Virus record (IMG/VR): IMGVR_UViG_3300046001_005845
Span: 1-48,865 of that record
Direction: 5' to 3' (one strand)
Source: a virus
Length of the DNA stretch: 48,865 nucleotides
Shown here: one piece after another, positions 1 to 7,017 of the stretch
Numbering within the stretch: the stretch's first letter is position 1
How the letters are laid out: the number at the start of each line of letters is the position of its first letter
Position numbers and translations under genes: made by a program
Notes under the pieces: generated by a model
Database searches by the model: none
The model's input: only the letters and a program-made list of their open reading frames with translations
What the model was told of the DNA's origin: nothing

Positions 1-22
1 CCGGGGGGGTTTGGGTTTGGGG

Positions 23-385
23 TTAGGTGAAGATGTAGAGGTTGTGGTTTTTGGGGAGGGGTCCGTGTTGGTTGATGTATTGGTTGAGGGGTCGGCCTGT
101 TAGTTGTAGGCAGATGGTGTTGTTGGGTGGTGGTGGGGTTGGGAGGGTTTGGGTGAGCCATTGGGCGGCTTTTTGGGCTGCTCGTTTGTCTCGGTTGTCT
201 GCGTTGGGGTTGTTTGTGTGTTGGGTGTCTTGGATGGCGGCTATGACTTTGTGTGCCATGACTTTGGGTGGGAGGGGGATGTGTGTGTAGCCCGCTTTTT
301 TTGTGAGGTGGGTTCCGGGTTGTTTGGTTGCGTTGTTGAATGCTTGTTGGGGGGTTTTGCCGGTGGCGAGTGTTTGGGGGTTCAT
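23..385 (-). CDS. Hypothetical phage protein, paralogue of its upstream neighbour
   Basis: 120 residues. I do not recognise a function. It resembles the preceding gene (382-816): both have an early AF..A motif followed by a glycine, a short LP strand, an alanine-rich helix and a C-terminal P-L...Y-F end, so they look like tandem copies of one family. The start was placed at the ATG that overlaps the upstream stop (ATGA), which indicates translational coupling. It is very rich in Thr, Asn, Pro and Gln, and the coding strand is strongly C-rich, unlike its neighbours; it may be diverging fast. It is the last gene of a minus-strand operon running off the left edge. Confidence 0.6.
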   Translation of the reverse strand: MNPQTLATGKTPQQAFNNATKQPGTHLTKKAGYTHIPLPPKVMAHKVIAAIQDTQHTNNPNADNRDKRAAQKAAQWLTQTLPTPPPPNNTICLQLTGRPLNQYINQHGPLPKNHNLYIFT

Positions 386-816
386 TCGGATGCGTACCCG
401 GCGAACATGTATACGTCTAGGTGTTCGGTGAGGGTGTTGTATCTGCCCCATTGGACGATTTCTGGTGGGCGGAGTTTGAAGCAGAGCGCTGGCCCCCACT
501 TGTTGAGGTATATGTCGATCAGCCGGGTTGCGTCGCTTTCACCGAAGTATGCGTTGAGTAACGTTTTGGCGGCAGCGGCTTCTTCTCTGTCGGTCGGATA
601 GGGGGAGTCTCCGAACTGTGAGAGGTCCAATGCGCCTACGACCAGTTCTGCTTCGGCGTGGAGGGGAAGGTGGACGATTACGAAACTGTCCTTCTCAGCG
701 ATGCTGCCGGTGTAACCCTCGTACCCGTATTCGTCGAAGGCTTCTGCTACGGCTTGATCGAACGCTGCTTCTGCGTTCATGCCTGTGTTGATTGTGCGGA
801 AGTTTGCTGATCCCAT
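382..816 (-). CDS. Hypothetical phage protein with GYTGSIAEKDS motif
   Basis: 144 residues, acidic, no membrane segment. The segment GYTGSIAEKDSFVIV near residue 40 resembles small proteins of unknown function that recur in actinobacteriophages (from memory of the family). The ATG overlaps the stop of the gene before it (TGATG), and a longer frame-open extension lacks a ribosome-binding site, so the short start is preferred. It is followed by its probable paralogue at 23-385. Function unknown. Confidence 0.65.
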   Translation of the reverse strand: MGSANFRTINTGMNAEAAFDQAVAEAFDEYGYEGYTGSIAEKDSFVIVHLPLHAEAELVVGALDLSQFGDSPYPTDREEAAAAKTLLNAYFGESDATRLIDIYLNKWGPALCFKLRPPEIVQWGRYNTLTEHLDVYMFAGYASE

Positions 817-1046
817 CAGACTGCCACCTCTGCGAGGAGAGCGTGAAGCTCGTTGCGGGTCACTTCGATGTGCGCTGTCGCGCCTCGCACGTTGCGTTGC
901 GCCCATTCCGACTCGGGGGTGTCTTGAAGCTTGTCACGCTTGGCGATGAGGTCGCACAGACCTGCTTCAATCTTGGGGAGGTATACCGAGAGGATTTCGA
1001 TCCTCTGCTCTTTGCTGACGGGCGGGTAGTTCTTCTTGTTCGACAT
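816..1046 (-). CDS. Hypothetical small helical protein
   Basis: 76 residues, charged and mostly helical, with no recognised domain. The start is well supported: AAGGAG lies 6 bases upstream and the 5' leader CACTAACAAGTAATCACAAC is nearly identical to those before the genes at 4232 and 4494. It is the first gene of a three-gene minus-strand operon and has its own promoter at 1079-1100. Confidence 0.65.
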   Translation of the reverse strand: MSNKKNYPPVSKEQRIEILSVYLPKIEAGLCDLIAKRDKLQDTPESEWAQRNVRGATAHIEVTRNELHALLAEVAV

Positions 1047-1078
1047 GCTGTCTCCTTCGTTGTGATTACTTGTTAGTG

Positions 1079-1100
1079 ATTGTATCGGAGGGGTGTGACA
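1079..1100 (-). promoter_or_regulatory. Promoter, TGTCAC element plus TACAAT -10
   Basis: On the minus strand TGTCACAC is followed, with the phage's standard 10-base gap, by a TACAAT -10 box. No good -35 hexamer is visible. It drives the operon beginning at 1046 through a leader with AAGGAG. The same element-to--10 spacing is seen at about ten other starts in the window. Confidence 0.65.
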
Positions 1101-1119
1101 CTATTGAGTGCCACACCCC
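1090..1119 (-). terminator. Hairpin overlapping the promoter
   Basis: GGGGTGTGACACT and AGTGCCACACCCC form a 13-bp stem with one mismatch and a 4-base loop, just after the stop of the HTH gene at 1135. It could end that transcript, although there is no clear U-tract. One arm contains the TGTCACAC promoter element, so it may instead be an operator. Confidence 0.45.
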
Positions 1120-1134
1120 TATAACTCAGATTGT

Positions 1135-1440
1135 TTATAGATCGGTGAGTGCTTCCGCTTCCAGATCGCCAATGACCTCGGCTTCCAAAGCGGTCAACTC
1201 GCCACGCACGTTCAACCATGCGTCACCCCACACGAGAATCGGATGCAAACCGAGTGCGATAGCCGCCTCGTCTGCTGACACCCACGAGATGGTTTCCCCG
1301 GCGGTAATCCAACGGGTCACTGCCCGGTTGGAATGGTTCACCATCCGAGCGAAGTCACGCTGGTTGAACATTGGGTTATCTGACATGCTGCGGGCGATGT
1401 CCCACAGCGGCTTCATTGGGAGTGCGGCGTGCTTTGCCAT
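1135..1440 (-). CDS. Helix-turn-helix DNA-binding protein
   Basis: 101 residues. The central part (about residues 20-65, FNQRDFARMV, NRAVTRW, ADEAAIALG) has the spacing of a Cro/C1-type helix-turn-helix in which the second helix carries NRAVTRW and the following segment ends with a hydrophobic LG. A short acidic C-terminal tail follows (EAEVIGDLEAEA). The ATG overlaps the stop of the upstream gene (TAATG), so it is translationally coupled to it. It is likely a phage transcriptional regulator or excisionase-like factor; which one cannot be told from sequence alone. Confidence 0.65.
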   Translation of the reverse strand: MAKHAALPMKPLWDIARSMSDNPMFNQRDFARMVNHSNRAVTRWITAGETISWVSADEAAIALGLHPILVWGDAWLNVRGELTALEAEVIGDLEAEALTDL

Positions 1441-1670
1441 TATGCCGCCACCTCCGCCGAGTAAAGCTTTGCGTCTTCTGGCGCATGTGCTTCTGCTTCT
1501 GCGTAAGTGTCGAACACACCGTATTCGATTTCGGTTGTGAAGCATGGTGATGCTTCTGCATCGAATACTTCGACTTCGAGAATCCAGACCGTGAGGTCTT
1601 CTGAAGTCACATCGAAGTCTGCTGCTTCTTCTTCGATGTAGAGTCCGTTTGCGATCTTGATTTCAACCAT
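1440..1670 (-). CDS. Hypothetical acidic protein
   Basis: 76 residues, strongly acidic and beta-rich, ending in YAEAEAHAPEDAKLYSAEV, a pattern similar to small actinophage proteins with an A-E-A-E helix. The start follows AAAGGAG by 7 bases. It is first in a two-gene operon with the HTH gene. An upstream in-frame extension crosses the promoter and was rejected. Confidence 0.6.
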   Translation of the reverse strand: MVEIKIANGLYIEEEAADFDVTSEDLTVWILEVEVFDAEASPCFTTEIEYGVFDTYAEAEAHAPEDAKLYSAEVAA

Positions 1671-1702
1671 GTGCTTTGCTCCTTTGTTGTGAATTGCCTT
1701 AC

Positions 1703-1775
1703 CCCCATCAAGATAGTCGATACGACTACAGGACACAAGTCCAAATAGGATATTTCTTCAGATTTCTTTTCGACC
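1703..1775 (-). promoter_or_regulatory. Promoter with upstream GAAAAGAAAT motif
   Basis: Reading the minus strand: GAAAAGAAATCTGAAGAAAT (1751-1771), then TTGTGT, a 17-base gap and TATCTT (1710-1715). TGTAGT lies 9 bases before the -10. The -10 and first transcribed bases (TATCTTGATGGGGGTAAGG) are almost identical to the promoter at 2679. It drives the genes at 1670 and 1440. Confidence 0.65.
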
Positions 1776-1829
1776 CCCAAAACCCGACAACGCTATCCCC
1801 CAACACCCGACACCAACTACGATCACCCA

Positions 1830-2066
1830 ATGGCCTGCAACTGCGGAAAGAACAAACGACTCCCACCAGTCAGCGGGCCGAGATCAGCGCCGACCACCAC
1901 CGGCCAACCAAGCCATGTCTGGTTCTACGCAATCCCACCAGAACATCTAGGACTAGAACCAGTCCGGTTCTACCTGCTGCGCGAAGCCCGCTGGTACGCA
2001 CAACGACAGAAGGGTCCGGGCTGGATCATCGAAGGACGATCCGAACCAGACGAGATCCCCGCCTAA
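1830..2066 (+). CDS. Small Cys-motif protein, tandem copy 1
   Basis: 78 residues. It begins MACNCGKNKR and contains FYLLREARWYAQRQ near the end; the next gene begins MGCGCGKAKQ and contains FYTLREARVFAEQQ. The two are clearly tandem paralogues with an N-terminal CxCGK pair that could bind metal. The gene appears leaderless: TACGAT (1818-1823) lies 6 bases before the ATG and there is no ribosome-binding site. Small CxCGK proteins are common in actinophages; function unknown. Confidence 0.65.
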   Translation: MACNCGKNKRLPPVSGPRSAPTTTGQPSHVWFYAIPPEHLGLEPVRFYLLREARWYAQRQKGPGWIIEGRSEPDEIPA

Positions 2067-2278
2067 TGGGATGCGGATGCGGCAAAGCCAAACAACGCAC
2101 AACCACGACGAGCGCCCAGCCGAACGTGGCGACGTTTGAACGGGGCGTACAGCGATCCAAGATCATGTTCGTCGTGACTGGCGCTGAAGGCGAGTCAGTG
2201 TTCTACACGTTGCGTGAAGCACGCGTCTTTGCCGAACAACAGGGCGTGCGCGTGGAGTCCCGACGGATGACGGTGTAA
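2066..2278 (+). CDS. Small Cys-motif protein, tandem copy 2
   Basis: 70 residues, paralogue of the preceding gene (CGCGK at the N-terminus, LREAR helix at the C-terminus). The ATG overlaps the preceding stop (TAATG), so the pair is translationally coupled. It converges with the minus-strand RNA candidate at 2278-2672, and their 3' ends meet almost exactly. Confidence 0.65.
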   Translation: MGCGCGKAKQRTTTTSAQPNVATFERGVQRSKIMFVVTGAEGESVFYTLREARVFAEQQGVRVESRRMTV

Positions 2279-2672
2279 AACCGAAAAGGGCGGGAGGACC
2301 GTAATCCGGTTCCGACAAGTTCGACTCACCAAAACCCTTACTGCGCTTTTGCTACTAGATGCGCAATCCACGAACTCAGGCACACCTCACATTCAGAACT
2401 ACTTTCGGTAGCTCTTACGTCACGATTGAACCTCCTGTCTGTTCGTTTCTCAACGATGCAGGATTACTCGTGCGTTGCTTCTGCCATCAAGTGTCGTGTT
2501 CCCGCTAGTGCGTGCTGGCTTGCGTTGGAGATGCGTTGCCGTATCCCTGCTGAGTGTCTGATGTCCACTAGAAGGCCGTTGACCTTGGTGCTTGTCGGAA
2601 CCCTTTTGCTACGGTTGTCCCCCCGCCTTGACCCCCGGTTGCGCCGGTTCGTTTCGGATGTATTGCCTTACC
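2278..2672 (-). ncRNA. Candidate structured RNA of about 390 nt
   Basis: No frame gives a convincing gene, but a consensus promoter points into this interval. Near its two ends lie exact 12-base complements (GGTTCCGACAAG at 2602-2591 and its partner at 2319-2308). An outer helix adds about 15 more pairs (2627-2610 with 2303-2289; one G-U and a two-base bulge). After the outer 3' arm comes CTTTTCGGTTTT, a terminator-like U-tract. Inside are small hairpins such as CGTT-GAGA-AACG and AGCTAC-CGAAA-GTAGTT. It does not show RNase P, tmRNA, group I or group II core motifs that I can recognise. Short open frames exist (e.g. 34 codons at 2568-2464, GTG start, no ribosome-binding site) and are the main alternative. 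Confidence 0.5.
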
Positions 2673-2678
2673 CCCATG

Positions 2679-2743
2679 AAGATAGTCTCATCGACTACAC
2701 ATGTCAATTCAATAAAGCGGATTGCTTGATATTTCTTTTCCGG
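2679..2743 (-). promoter_or_regulatory. Consensus sigma70-type promoter with upstream motif
   Basis: On the minus strand TTGACA (2707-2702) is separated by exactly 17 bases from TATCTT (2684-2679), the best classical promoter in the window. A variant of the 20-bp upstream motif (GAAAAGAAATATCAAG) sits at 2743-2729. Transcription should begin near 2672 with a G run. It drives the candidate RNA at 2278-2672. Confidence 0.7.
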
Positions 2744-3580
2744 TCACGCCCCGGCCAACTCCCAAGCCGGAGCAGTCTTCTTCAACTTCCCCGCAGACCG
2801 ACGAGACTTCACCTCAGCCAAACCCTCAGCGCAATCACCAACAAACGGACACCAACCACACAACGGACCAACCTTCGCAGGAAACAGATCATCCTCAATA
2901 GCATGATGGATGTCAGTCCAAGTGTTCTTCAACACCTCAACCGCAGACCACACAGACTCAGCAGTCACATCCGTAGCAACAGTCTCCGAGAACGAAGTGA
3001 ACAACAACCGACCCTCATCAGGTCGCACCCCGTCAACCTCCTCAACGAGCGCCGCATAGATATTGAGTTGCTGCATCTTCGGTCCACGGAACCACGGCGA
3101 CGGAACTTTCCCCGTCTTGTAATCAACGATGATGATGTTGCCGAACACATCACGATCAAGCCGGTCAACAATCCCCCGGACCGGCACACCTTCAATCGTG
3201 GCCGAGATGAAACGCTCTGTCGCTACAACCTCAACATCACACGGGTTCTCCATTTGGAAATATCCGCAGACGCTTGCCCAGCCTCGTCGCCGGAATGTTT
3301 GCTCGTCGTCGAATCCGGTTTCTGCAACCCAACCGATCCATTCGCTAGTCGCAGAAAACTCGGTCCACGATGAACGTGCGACTTTACGAGCAGTCTCAAT
3401 CAGACGTTCTTCTGTTGGTAGCTGCATGAGGTTCTCAAGGACCAGATGAACGAACGTGCCGAGTAGCGCAGCTTCACCTGTGCCACCTGAGCGGCCCATC
3501 ATTTTCTCCTCGCAGAACTTCCGTGGGCATTGCTCCCATAGCTGGACGCTGGATGGGGATAGCCCTGCAAGTTTGCTCAT
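2744..3580 (-). CDS. Cas4/RecB-like Fe-S exonuclease
   Basis: 278 residues. PD-(D/E)XK nuclease of the Cas4/RecB type. Visible: C18 in QLWEQCPRKF, the GxxVH motif with H45, GIVDR with D139, the VDYKTGK motif with D153 and K155, and a C-terminal cluster C241, C244, C250. Together with C18 these are the four cysteines that hold a 4Fe-4S cluster in Cas4/AddB-like enzymes. The likely role is processing of DNA ends in phage recombination or replication; no CRISPR array or other cas gene is present. The start appears leaderless (TAGACT six bases before ATG). A 20-codon frame (3639-3577) overlaps the ATG by ATGA. Confidence 0.85.
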   Translation of the reverse strand: MSKLAGLSPSSVQLWEQCPRKFCEEKMMGRSGGTGEAALLGTFVHLVLENLMQLPTEERLIETARKVARSSWTEFSATSEWIGWVAETGFDDEQTFRRRGWASVCGYFQMENPCDVEVVATERFISATIEGVPVRGIVDRLDRDVFGNIIIVDYKTGKVPSPWFRGPKMQQLNIYAALVEEVDGVRPDEGRLLFTSFSETVATDVTAESVWSAVEVLKNTWTDIHHAIEDDLFPAKVGPLCGWCPFVGDCAEGLAEVKSRRSAGKLKKTAPAWELAGA

Positions 3581-3660
3581 CGGCGGAGTCTACCTTGTGT
3601 GATGGACTCGGGTCGGGAAACCCTCCGCGGGGCGCTCATCGGCGGAGTCGTGTTTGGGGC

Positions 3661-3724
3661 TTGGAAAAGAATTTGAAGAAATGTTCCGTTTTGGTCACTC
3701 AGTGTCACACCCATGCTGTATGGT
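3661..3724 (+). promoter_or_regulatory. Promoter with upstream motif and TGTCAC element
   Basis: Contains GGAAAAGAATTTGAAGAAAT, then TGTCACACCC (from 3703) and TATGGT (3719-3724) at the standard spacing. The sequence after it, TATCTACACAAG, matches the start region of the leaderless genes but lacks the ATG. A frame opened by ATG at 3719 runs without a stop to 3866, overlapping the next gene, and could encode a 48-residue leader protein. Confidence 0.6.
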
Positions 3725-3862
3725 TATCTACACAAGCGAGCAGTTGATCGGCACCGGAGTCAAAGCTTGTAAGAAATCCGAGGCCATCGCAGGGGAGGAT
3801 GAGACACCCCCACGGGAGACACCGAGGCTCCCAACACAACATAACGATCTAGGAGAAGCACC

Positions 3863-4165
3863 ATGAGCAACACCGACACCTTCGCAACATCAGCAACCGG
3901 CTTCCAGATTCGCTTCTCCGACGGCGAAGGAATCACCAACTACGACGGAATCGCCGCCTGCCTTTTCACCGCCTACGGACCAGCATTTGATTGCTACATG
4001 GTTTGGGACTTGAACGTCATCCGCTTCGGAGCCGACGCTGAGATGATGCGCTCCATGATGAACCCCGGCACCAAGATGGTCCGAGTCCAGTTCCCTGACG
4101 ACACAGAGCGGGACTACACAACAGTCGCCGCAGCCCGCCGAGCAATCATCAAGCACGTTCGCTGA
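3863..4165 (+). CDS. Hypothetical phage protein
   Basis: 100 residues, mixed alpha/beta, with a C-terminal YTTVAAARRAIIKHVR helix. No family recognised. AGGAGAAGCACC precedes the ATG. It is preceded by a long leader (about 130 bases) under the promoter at 3661-3724. Confidence 0.65.
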   Translation: MSNTDTFATSATGFQIRFSDGEGITNYDGIAACLFTAYGPAFDCYMVWDLNVIRFGADAEMMRSMMNPGTKMVRVQFPDDTERDYTTVAAARRAIIKHVR

Positions 4166-4175
4166 TCCAACTCAC

Positions 4176-4231
4176 TGTCACACCCCACCGATATAATAAC
4201 TAACAAGTAATCGCAACCAAGGAGAACCAAG
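4176..4231 (+). promoter_or_regulatory. Promoter and conserved leader
   Basis: TGTCACACC from 4176 and a perfect TATAAT at 4192-4197, followed by the leader AACTAACAAGTAATCGCAACCAAGGAGAACCAAG. The leader is nearly the same as those before 1046 and 4494. Confidence 0.7.
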
Positions 4232-4435
4232 ATGAAAGAAACAGCAATCCAAGAATACATCCGCAAGAACACGACCGATCAGATGATCCGCGAAGAAGCA
4301 TTTGAGGACGCAATGTTCCAGATGGCATCCAAGTGCGGATTGAAAAGCGAGGCTATGGATCACGAATTGAAGCGTGACATGTTGCGCAGGGTCATCGCCA
4401 TCCGCCAAGCAGAACAATGGGAGCGGGCAAAGTAA
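4232..4435 (+). CDS. Hypothetical small helical protein
   Basis: 67 residues, all helix-forming and highly charged, with one cysteine. Function unknown. It has its own promoter and is separated by another promoter from the following cassette, so it is probably a single-gene transcript or a mild read-through. Confidence 0.6.
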   Translation: MKETAIQEYIRKNTTDQMIREEAFEDAMFQMASKCGLKSEAMDHELKRDMLRRVIAIRQAEQWERAK

Positions 4436-4438
4436 TAC

Positions 4439-4493
4439 TGTCCTACCCCCTAGCTACAATCACTAACAAGTAATCACAACGAAGGAGAACAGA
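4439..4493 (+). promoter_or_regulatory. Promoter and conserved leader
   Basis: TGTCCTACCC from 4439 and TACAAT at 4455-4460, then the leader CACTAACAAGTAATCACAAC and AAGGAGAACAG before ATG. It resembles the promoter at 12777, which drives the paralogous cassette. Confidence 0.7.
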
Positions 4494-4742
4494 ATGGCAG
4501 TACATCCAGCCCACCTAACCAACAGGCTCGCACTCGCAAGCCGCATGGCAGACCAAGCGATCCTGTTTGTCGCTCAAGGCAAAGCAGTGCCGACCCCGGA
4601 CGATCTGTCGATGCTGATGGACTCCATCGGTGACGACATCTTCTGGTCAGACATCGCCGCCGCAGCGGGAACCACCCGGATGCCTTCCGAGGCAACCATG
4701 TCAGCGACCATCGCTCTTGTCTTTGAGCGGGTGGCAGCATGA
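4494..4742 (+). CDS. Hypothetical protein, cassette A gene 1
   Basis: 82 residues. It starts MAVHPAHLTNRLALASRMAD; the gene at 12829 starts MKVHPEHLANRIALAIRIAD and also ends in an A-T-IA-A-VA-I helix, so the two are paralogues. The C-terminal part, TTRMPSEATMSATIALVFERVAA, resembles a small helical DNA-binding region, but no clear helix-turn-helix can be claimed. Overlaps the next start by ATGA. Confidence 0.6.
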   Translation: MAVHPAHLTNRLALASRMADQAILFVAQGKAVPTPDDLSMLMDSIGDDIFWSDIAAAAGTTRMPSEATMSATIALVFERVAA

Positions 4743-5044
4743 ACGAGATTGCTTACAACGTCATCAAAGCAATTCGGGAAACCGAGGTTGCTCAAGCCTT
4801 CAACCGGGCGGTCCAAGACTATGACCGCAACGGCGGAGAAGACCGCAAAACAGAAATGTTCAGGGCCGATGAGATTCTCAGAGTCCAACTCAAAGAAGCA
4901 GCCATCAAGATCATTGACCGTTCGCAAGAGGAAACCGACAAAGGTCAAATGACCGTGTGGATGTTCCGTGAGAACGGGATGCAACTTTGTGAACCGTGGC
5001 GTGTCTCGTTGGCAGGCTTTGACGTAAGAAGGATGGAAGTATGA
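4739..5044 (+). CDS. Hypothetical protein, cassette A gene 2
   Basis: 101 residues. Paralogue of 13050-13379: both share the arrangement N-terminal helix, FRADEILR/IEADEILR, a IYERSPQET / IDRSQEET motif, TVWM or TVWL, then WRVSLAG / YRVALAG. No known function. It is coupled at both ends by ATGA overlaps. Confidence 0.6.
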   Translation: MNEIAYNVIKAIRETEVAQAFNRAVQDYDRNGGEDRKTEMFRADEILRVQLKEAAIKIIDRSQEETDKGQMTVWMFRENGMQLCEPWRVSLAGFDVRRMEV

Positions 5045-5379
5045 AACTCACAATCAGCAAACTTGAATCATCTGCACCGCTGCCGTTCATGGTGCGAACA
5101 GAAGACGACACACTCGTCGGCACGTTCGCAACTGAACATGAAGCGGAACAGTTCGTTGCGAGATACACCGTTCCGATGTTCCCTGAAGTCGAACTTGAAA
5201 TCGACTTGGACGGGCCAGAAGGAAACGCTTTCTACATCCTCGGTGCTGTGACACAAGCGCTGCGTAAGGCAGGCGCAACCAAGGAACAGACAACCGATTT
5301 CAACAACGATGCGACAAGCAGCGACTACGACAACTTGTTAGAGGTCGTTGGCCGGTGGGTGAACCTAGATGTCTACTAG
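5041..5379 (+). CDS. Hypothetical phage protein
   Basis: 112 residues, acidic. The first 45 residues read as a small beta-rich module ending in GTFATEHEAEQFVARY, a pattern seen in short phage modules where a strand is followed by an EAE helix. Third gene of cassette A; cassette B (12829-13611) has an unrelated third gene. Confidence 0.6.
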   Translation: MKLTISKLESSAPLPFMVRTEDDTLVGTFATEHEAEQFVARYTVPMFPEVELEIDLDGPEGNAFYILGAVTQALRKAGATKEQTTDFNNDATSSDYDNLLEVVGRWVNLDVY

Positions 5380-5387
5380 AGGCTTTG

Positions 5388-5415
5388 TGTCTAACACGGA
5401 TGCTACGGTAATCCT
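5388..5415 (+). promoter_or_regulatory. Leaderless promoter
   Basis: TGTCTAAC begins at 5388, TACGGT lies at 5404-5409 and the ATG follows 6 bases later at 5416. Spacing is identical to the other leaderless starts. Confidence 0.65.
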
Positions 5416-5703
5416 ATGAGGAAACTACTTGCACTGTCTGTACTGGTCCTGCCGATCTTCGCCGGGTGTGGAGGATCTGAGTACGACAGCTACGACAGCA
5501 GCGGCTTCGACAGCGGCATAACCGATTCCGACTTGAGCGAGTACGCGAGCCTGCAAGAGTCATGGGACGAGGAAGACATCGAAACTCAAGTAAATGTCTG
5601 TATGGCTATCGACATCGACCCGTCACTAGCAAGATCAACCGCTATCGAAAACGATGTGGACCCCGATGTGGCTGAAGCGTTCTTTGAGGAAGTTTGCCCG
5701 TAA
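5416..5703 (+). CDS. Small acidic lipoprotein
   Basis: 95 residues. N-terminus MRKLLALSVLVLPIFAGC is a typical type II signal peptide with a lipobox (FAGC, C18). The mature part is acidic, with a Y/D/S-rich linker (residues 22-40), then a helical domain with two cysteines (residues 60 and 94) that could pair. It should be anchored outside the host membrane. Possible roles include superinfection exclusion or help in lysis, by analogy with other phage lipoproteins; nothing in the sequence decides. Confidence 0.7.
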   Translation: MRKLLALSVLVLPIFAGCGGSEYDSYDSSGFDSGITDSDLSEYASLQESWDEEDIETQVNVCMAIDIDPSLARSTAIENDVDPDVAEAFFEEVCP

Positions 5704-5743
5704 CCCACCCGAGATTTCTGAGAGTCTGGTTTACAATTAGCGG

Positions 5744-6670
5744 ATGGCGACACCTAACGCGATTGAGCGGTTGGTTTGGGGGCAGAACGTCAACACTTGG
5801 TCACGCCTCGCACACCGGGCGACCCAGTGGAAGTACTTTACGCTTCCTTCGTGTAGCAGGCTTGAACTTACTAAAGCCCGCACAGTAGCTATCCCTGTTG
5901 CGGAAGTTGAATGGCCTGATTGGTATATCGGTTTGACGACCCGCCCGTTCTCCCCGGATGTTGTCGGCCCGTCAGGGATCTCAACCGGCACGTTCATGCA
6001 ACAAGGAACGGATAAGAACCGGACACTGACTTACGGTGGAGGTTACGGTAAGTGGGAACAAGCACGGACGCTGATCCCACAGCCTGCGTCCGGCGAGTAC
6101 TACACACGAGGCTGGCCGACCCCAAGCTGGGACAGGCACGAGATCATCACTTCGCCTGACGGGACAGTCCATGAGATGATCCAGTTCGACCCTCTCGCTG
6201 CCCCGGCGTTACCACCTATCCCTAATCAGGCGCTCATGTGGGGCCGCTGGTTGGACGGTGTGTGCGTTGAGGGCAAACCCTGCACTGCTACCGGCTACGC
6301 CCACCACATGCACGTTTGGACCCCGTGGTCGCAGACCGACCCGCATGACCTAGCGATTGTCCTACCCGATTACGTTGGTTGCGACGGGACGCTCACCATT
6401 GGGCCACGCGCCGGGGGGAAGCTTGTGTTGGCACGAGCGTCTGGTTCTTATCAGCGGATGGTTGCTCTTGGCGGCGAGTGCCGTTCGCTTGCTGAGGCTG
6501 CTGCGTTGTACGGGTTACGGATCATCGACCGCTCAGGCTTTACAAACAATGATCCTACGAAACCGTTGCAACCGCACATCCAAGTGCAAACAGGTAATAC
6601 TTGGGTTGGGTCGAACATAGGGAAGTTCAGCTTGCTGATGACGGACTTGTTGGAAGCGGAGGACGTATGA
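5744..6670 (+). CDS. Hypothetical protein, possible tail or wall-associated protein
   Basis: 308 residues, no signal peptide or membrane segment; rich in aromatic residues, Gly and Pro, with short strand-like segments. I do not recognise the family. It is leaderless (TACAAT 6 bases before ATG) and is the first gene of an operon whose next three genes encode membrane proteins including a holin candidate. It may be a lysis accessory or a particle protein that contacts the wall. The next gene overlaps by ATGA. Confidence 0.55.
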   Translation: MATPNAIERLVWGQNVNTWSRLAHRATQWKYFTLPSCSRLELTKARTVAIPVAEVEWPDWYIGLTTRPFSPDVVGPSGISTGTFMQQGTDKNRTLTYGGGYGKWEQARTLIPQPASGEYYTRGWPTPSWDRHEIITSPDGTVHEMIQFDPLAAPALPPIPNQALMWGRWLDGVCVEGKPCTATGYAHHMHVWTPWSQTDPHDLAIVLPDYVGCDGTLTIGPRAGGKLVLARASGSYQRMVALGGECRSLAEAAALYGLRIIDRSGFTNNDPTKPLQPHIQVQTGNTWVGSNIGKFSLLMTDLLEAEDV

Positions 6671-7017
6671 CCGGGGCGTGGCTTCTAGCGGCGGCTGTGT
6701 TCTTTACTTGGGGCGCTGTCGGGTTGACCGTTTCAGCGGTCATCCTTCAAGCGTATCTGACGCATGTTGCACGTTTCGGTTTTACAATGATTGCTTTGAC
6801 ATCGTTAGGAATCGCTGCTTCAGCGATAGTCTTTGCCGCAGGGTTCGTTGATGAAGACCACCGTAATCAACTGCGAGTTGTGTTCGGCGCGTGTATTGCT
6901 ATTGGCATCATCTGCGTTGCGTTGTCTTCAATGGTTGAAACTGCGCTCATGCGCAAACAGTGTGAGCTGATGGAAGAAATAGAACGGGGCGATAAGTGGC
7001 TGAACCATTCGGAGTAA
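6667..7017 (+). CDS. Membrane protein, three predicted TM segments
   Basis: 116 residues. Hydrophobic segments at about residues 3-27, 36-58 and 69-88, followed by a charged helical C-terminal tail. The position between a putative wall protein and a holin candidate makes it part of the lysis cassette. It could be a second holin or an antiholin. Confidence 0.65.
   Translation: MTGAWLLAAAVFFTWGAVGLTVSAVILQAYLTHVARFGFTMIALTSLGIAASAIVFAAGFVDEDHRNQLRVVFGACIAIGIICVALSSMVETALMRKQCELMEEIERGDKWLNHSE

Noticed and set aside
2300-2340. tRNA-like T-loop (AAGTTCGACTC) on the plus strand
   Set aside because: The flanks do not pair as a T-stem and no acceptor or anticodon arm can be built around it.
2415-2436. 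AGGAGG followed by GTG-ACG-TAA on the minus strand
   Set aside because: A two-codon frame is not a credible gene, and the site lies within the structured RNA.
2426-3373. 315-codon plus-strand frame
   Set aside because: It is antisense to the Cas4-like gene and the structured RNA, with basic, low-complexity composition typical of a shadow frame.
2744-3580. CRISPR-Cas system suggested by the Cas4-like protein
   Set aside because: No repeat array, cas1 or cas2 is visible; stand-alone Cas4-like nucleases are common in phages.
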